DNA of 16,428 nt from CAVSUR01 sp052143655. Its GTDB lineage: Bacteria > Actinomycetota > Actinomycetes > Streptosporangiales > Streptosporangiaceae. Below the pieces are notes generated by a model, which saw nothing but the letters and a program-made list of their open reading frames with translations, ran no database searches and was not told the DNA's origin. Of this stretch, positions 13,887 to 16,428 are shown piece by piece. The position numbers and the translations under genes were made by a program. Positions within the stretch are counted from its first letter, which is position 1; each line of letters opens with the position of its first letter. Where the stretch lies: assembly GCA_052143655.1 (NCBI GenBank), contig JBKQSL010000274.1, positions 1 to 16,428 on the forward strand, given 5' to 3'.

Positions 13887-14036
13887 GACCGCTCCCTTGA
13901 TTCCAGCTGGCGCCTCCTGCCGCCCCAGCTGGGCAGGCGGCGCAGGCGGCTACTCCGGCGGCCCTTGGCCCGCTTCCAGGATCGCCGCGGGCCTCACCCG
14001 GCTGGTGTGGCCTGCGCGGCAGGGTCCCCGCGTCGT

Positions 14037-14330
14037 TTACTGGTTGACGAAGTTGTGGGCTGGAAAGACGATCGGCTCGTCCGGCTTGAGGCCCGTCTGC
14101 TGGATGAGCGGCATCAGCTTCTCGCCGAATGCCTGGAATTTCTCGGGTGACTCCCAGACGTCGAGAACACAGAGACCGCCGGGTGCCGCCCCGACGACGT
14201 GGGAAAGGCAGCCGCCACCCGGCCAGTCCGCCAGCGAGCGCAGCGGCTGGCCGTTGTTCAATCCTCGGCAGACCTCGTCATACTGCTCAGTCGTTCCGCC
14301 GGGAAAGTTGAAGATCACGCCGATTGCCAT
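14037..14330 (-). CDS. Small ABM-like dimeric alpha/beta-barrel protein
   Basis: A 97-residue protein starting MAIGVIFNFPGGTTEQYDEV. LCVLDVWESPEKFQAFGEKL then MPLIQQTGLKP is the strand, W-E-S helix and loop of ABM-like dimeric barrels, and IVFPAHNFV closes it. ATG 14330 follows AGGAGGAATTC, a strong ribosome site. The longer open frame back to 14519 adds 63 residues that look non-coding. It resembles the protein at 11008. Substrate and role are unknown, and it stands alone among remnants. Confidence 0.82.
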   Translation of the reverse strand: MAIGVIFNFPGGTTEQYDEVCRGLNNGQPLRSLADWPGGGCLSHVVGAAPGGLCVLDVWESPEKFQAFGEKLMPLIQQTGLKPDEPIVFPAHNFVNQ

Positions 14331-14569
14331 GAATTCCTCCTGACTCACTGATCCGCGGGGCAGACTGCCTGCCTGATCCTGGTACGTCGCGGGGACGGTC
14401 TCTGGATCACGCGGGGGCGGGCGTCTCCCGTACTCGTTCATGTGCCCGATCGGGCCGCCGCCGCTCCTCGCGATCACCAGCGGGACAGGCCGGTGCACCC
14501 TCCAACCTGGTTGAAGCAAGCACCGTCAGCGCTTGCTCCGACTCGCGTCTACGGGCTTCGTGGCCGGGG

Positions 14570-14650
14570 CGCTGGACCATAACCGGCACCAACACCGGGA
14601 CATTCGACTTGTTCGGGCTCCCGCCCACCGGTCGGCAGGCCTACCGCGCG
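14570..14650 (+). pseudogene. Remnant of a SnoaL-like ester cyclase (internal fragment)
   Basis: One plus-strand frame reads RWTITGTNTGTFDLFGLPPT then GRQAYR. This matches the internal hairpin I know from SnoaL-like ester cyclases (RW-x-x-x-GTHTG-x-x-x-G-x-PPTGR). Nothing family-like lies on either side and there is no start, so it is a fragment about 27 codons long. Being so short, it is a moderate call. Confidence 0.5.
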
Positions 14651-14834
14651 AAGTGCGCCAACCCGGCGCCAATCACTGAACGTGGTCGGCGCCCCCGACA
14701 GGCGCAAAGAGTCGCCGCTACGCGCGGGACGCAACTCCTTTCGCCATGCCGCCGGATGCGGGCCGCATGTCCGGCGGCGTGAGAGGGGCCGGGCCGACCC
14801 CGCCCCTTCTGTAAAGGCAGATCCGCCACGCCGC

Positions 14835-15005
14835 GCCTACACAGCCCTGCTGCCCGCCGCCGCGGTACCGCTCGGGCGGATCCGGGAATGCCCGGGCGAC
14901 GGGACCTGCGGCTGGCTGTTCCTCGACCACAGCAAGAACGCCACGCGGCAGTGGCGCGAGATGCGCACCTGCGGCAACCGGGCCAAGGCGCGCCGCCACC
15001 ACATG
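14835..15005 (+). pseudogene. C-terminal remnant of a CGNR zinc-finger transcription regulator
   Basis: The plus-strand frame contains GRIRECPGDGTCGWLFLDHS then KNATRQWREMRTCGNRAKAR, the CGNR zinc finger found at the C-terminus of ABATE/CGNR-type actinobacterial regulators. The usual zinc set is C-x4/5-C ... R-R-W-C-S-M-x-x-C-G-N-R. The first, second and last cysteines are present (near 14889, 14907 and 14970), but the third is arginine (WRE instead of WCS). The N-terminal ABATE domain (about 100 residues) is absent, and the frame runs on past the domain to 15284. Loss of a ligand and of the N-terminus argues for decay. Confidence 0.75.
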
Positions 15006-15262
15006 TGGCTCGGCGGGGGCAGTCAGCCGGGCGGCGGCGCGCAGATGAACTGCCCGTTATTCCCGCCAGGAGCAGCCGGACTGGCTGTGACCGGCAGCAA
15101 AGCTGCCAGGCGGCGATCATCACGGCAGAGGGAGGCGTTCGTGGGTCGCGCCGCTGCTGACCAGGCTGGCAGTGCCCGGATCCAGGCCCGTCCCGGGCTT
15201 GACTGGCGGGCTGGCGCGGGCCAGCATGGTGCACGCATTACGGAGGGCGAGGGGGCATCACC

Positions 15263-15556
15263 ATGGCGACTTACGTTTCCTTGATCAACTGGACCGATCA
15301 GGGCATCAGGAACTTCCGCGACACCACTCAGCGTGCCGAGGACTTCACCAGGCTCGTCGAGCGTTCCGGCGGCAGGGTCCGGGAACTGCTGTGGACCGCC
15401 GGCCAGTACGACCTCGTGAGCATCGTCGAGTTCCCAGGCGACGAGGCGGGAGTCGCGGCCCTGCTCCAGGTGGGCTCGGCAGGCAACATCCGCTCCAGCA
15501 CGCTGCGGGCCTTCAACGCCGAGGAGATGAGCGGCATCATCGGCCGCGCTGGCTGA
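15263..15556 (+). CDS. GYD-domain protein
   Basis: A 97-residue protein starting MATYVSLINWTDQGIRNFRD. Typical GYD-family features follow: RAEDFTRLVERSGGRVRELL, then WTAGQYDLVSIVEFPGD, where the G-[QR]-Y-D motif names the family, and a closing helix with GNIRSSTLRAF. The fold is a ferredoxin-like dimeric barrel related to the ABM group; no reaction is established. ATG 15263 follows a purine-rich GGAGGGCGAGGGGG run. It is the last intact gene seen before the decayed right end. Confidence 0.88.
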   Translation: MATYVSLINWTDQGIRNFRDTTQRAEDFTRLVERSGGRVRELLWTAGQYDLVSIVEFPGDEAGVAALLQVGSAGNIRSSTLRAFNAEEMSGIIGRAG

Positions 15557-15701
15557 ACCGCCCGGACGCTGCCGTCTGGCCACCTGAACCCGCAGGCTGC
15601 CCTGTGCGCTCTAGCGCGCGAACCCGGATTGGCTGTGCCCAGCGCGGCGGCGGAGGCCGGCCCGCCATGACAAGACGCGGCACGGGAGGCTTGCCCGCCA
15701 G

Positions 15702-15900
15702 TTAGCCAGCGTCCCGCCACCGGTGGGTCAAGACATTCGTCTTCACCTCGCTGGCACGACGGAACAGCCTGTCCGGTGCGGCAAAGACGGCGTCCCAGCG
15801 GACCGAGACCGGCGCGGATAGCAATGTGCGCCTCGGCCACTTCCTCGGTGACCACGCCCTGTGACAGAGCCCAGTGCAGTCGTAACAGTCCGGCCAGCGC
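15702..15900 (-). pseudogene. Unidentified frameshifted C-terminal fragment
   Basis: On the minus strand one frame reads PALAGLLRLHWALSQGVVTE then EVAEAHIAIRAGLGP. A second frame takes over with RWDAVFAAPDRLFRRASEVK then TNVLTHRWRDAG and a TAA at 15704. The two parts together look like the end of a coding sequence with one frameshift near 15800. I cannot name the family, so both the coding status and the break are uncertain. Confidence 0.3.
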
Positions 15901-15997
15901 CGGATCGCCAACTATGCGCGTTCTTCATTGTCCGCGCGGGAGCTCCCTCCAGCCGCTTGCCCGGTGCGGGACGGTTCTGGGACGTTGCGGCAACGGT

Positions 15998-16051
15998 TCA
16001 GGTGAGCCCGTGCTGGTAGGCGTAGGTGACGGCTTGGGCTCGACCGCGGAC
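15998..16051 (-). pseudogene. Last 17 codons of a LuxR/NarL-type response regulator
   Basis: The minus-strand frame VRGRAQAVTYAYQHGLT followed by TGA matches the very end of NarL/LuxR-type response regulators, which usually read L-R-D-R-A-Q-A-V-x-Y-A-Y-E-x-G-L-V. It directly abuts, in another frame, the C-terminal end of the sensor kinase remnant. The whole receiver domain and most of the DNA-binding domain are gone. Confidence 0.65.
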
Positions 16052-16428
16052 GCCGGTCCCACAGCTCGACCAGGAAGCCGCTGCCGGTGGGCCCTGCGGT
16101 GAGCGTGCCGCCGAGCAGCTCGCCTCGTTCCCGCATGCCGGTGAGCCCGTAGCCGGTCCCGTCAGTGGGAGCCGGGCGCTCGCGGCAGGAGTCGAAGTCC
16201 TCGATGGCCAGCCTGGTGCCGGCCGTCGGCGCCCAGGTCCCGCTCGTTGTCGCCGGTCACAGCCACCTTGCAGGCCACCCCGGCGTCGCCCTCGAACTCG
16301 GCGGCCAGGTCGGCCAGCGCCTCGGGCCCGGGCAGCACGTCGTCGTGGAGCATGCCGATGGCACGCCGTGCCTCTTCCAGCCCGGTCCTGGCCAGCCGGC
16401 GGGCCCGGTCGATCGCGTCCCCTACGTG
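16052..16428 (-). pseudogene. Internally deleted NarL-type sensor histidine kinase (runs off right edge)
   Basis: Entering from the right edge, the minus-strand frame reads DRARRLARTGLEEARRAIGM, LHDDVLPGPEALADLAAEFE, then GVACKVAVTGDNERDLG. This is the linker and first ATPase strand of a HisKA_3-type kinase. The N box expected next (R-x-x-Q-E-A-L-T-N-x-x-x-H-A) is missing. In a different frame the sequence resumes as LAIEDFDS and GTGYGLTGMRERGELLGGTL (the G2 ATP-lid region), ending TAGPTGSGFLVELW. The kinase therefore lost roughly 60-80 codons and its frame. The phosphoacceptor histidine would lie outside the window. Confidence 0.8.

Noticed and set aside
14331..14519. N-terminal extension of the 14037 gene to 160 residues
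   Set aside because: The strong ribosome site directly before ATG 14330 and the family length of about 97 residues fix the start there.
1..16428. CRISPR array, tRNA or insertion sequence
   Set aside because: I saw no regularly spaced repeats, cloverleaf sequences or transposase-like proteins on either strand.

Overview
The window is high-GC DNA (roughly 70% by eye) with GTG/ATG starts, GTGA/ATGA stop-start overlaps and protein families typical of Actinomycetota: a mycothiol-enzyme-like MDMPI protein, ECF sigma factor, CGNR zinc finger, GYD and ABM-like small proteins, SRPBCC and SnoaL-like folds, and a NarL-type kinase. A soil actinomycete in the Streptomyces/Streptosporangiales/Trebonia range fits; the sequence does not let me name a genus.

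Left half (1-7910, all on the minus strand): a tightly packed operon. A recognisable promoter (6946-6974) precedes a 70-82 residue peptide ORF. Then come a tubulin-tyrosine-ligase-like ATP-grasp enzyme with a large N-terminal extension, a 571-residue protein with a faint but ordered resemblance to the SelO (YdiU) pseudokinase AMPylase, a GNAT acetyltransferase and a group II PLP decarboxylase. An AbiEii-type nucleotidyltransferase follows, and the start of an HD-domain protein runs off the left edge. Stops and starts overlap at four of the junctions. Immediately upstream and co-directional is a 2-oxoglutarate/Fe(II) oxygenase with its own strong Shine-Dalgarno and visibly lower GC. I do not recognise this set as any described pathway. 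Ligase + AMPylase-like + decarboxylase + acetyltransferase + hydroxylase next to a small peptide ORF suggests an undescribed peptide- or amino-acid-modifying natural product system.

Right half (about 8060-16428): small intact genes among decayed ones. Intact genes are three ABM-like small dimeric alpha/beta-barrel proteins (8744, 11008, 14037), one GYD protein (15263), a SnoaL-like protein (9249), an SRPBCC protein with a C-terminal membrane segment (10180), and an ECF sigma factor (12265 or 12139) coupled by ATGA to an MDMPI-like zinc protein (12822-13682).

The decayed genes are: a frameshifted, deleted, stop-lost paralogue of that MDMPI protein (8062-8637) carrying a 16-bp tandem duplication; a truncated ABC1/UbiB kinase; two SnoaL-type remnants; a CGNR zinc-finger tail missing one zinc cysteine; a two-component kinase joined to the last 17 codons of its response regulator; and an unidentified frameshifted tail at 15702-15900.

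Stretches with nothing I can assign: 9654-9753 and 10023-10179 (around a proline/glycine-rich remnant), 10759-11007 (only a 19-bp tandem repeat), 11311-11579, 11969-12138, 13887-14036, 14331-14545, 15006-15262 and 15557-15701. No tRNA, rRNA, CRISPR array, transposase or attachment site was seen.
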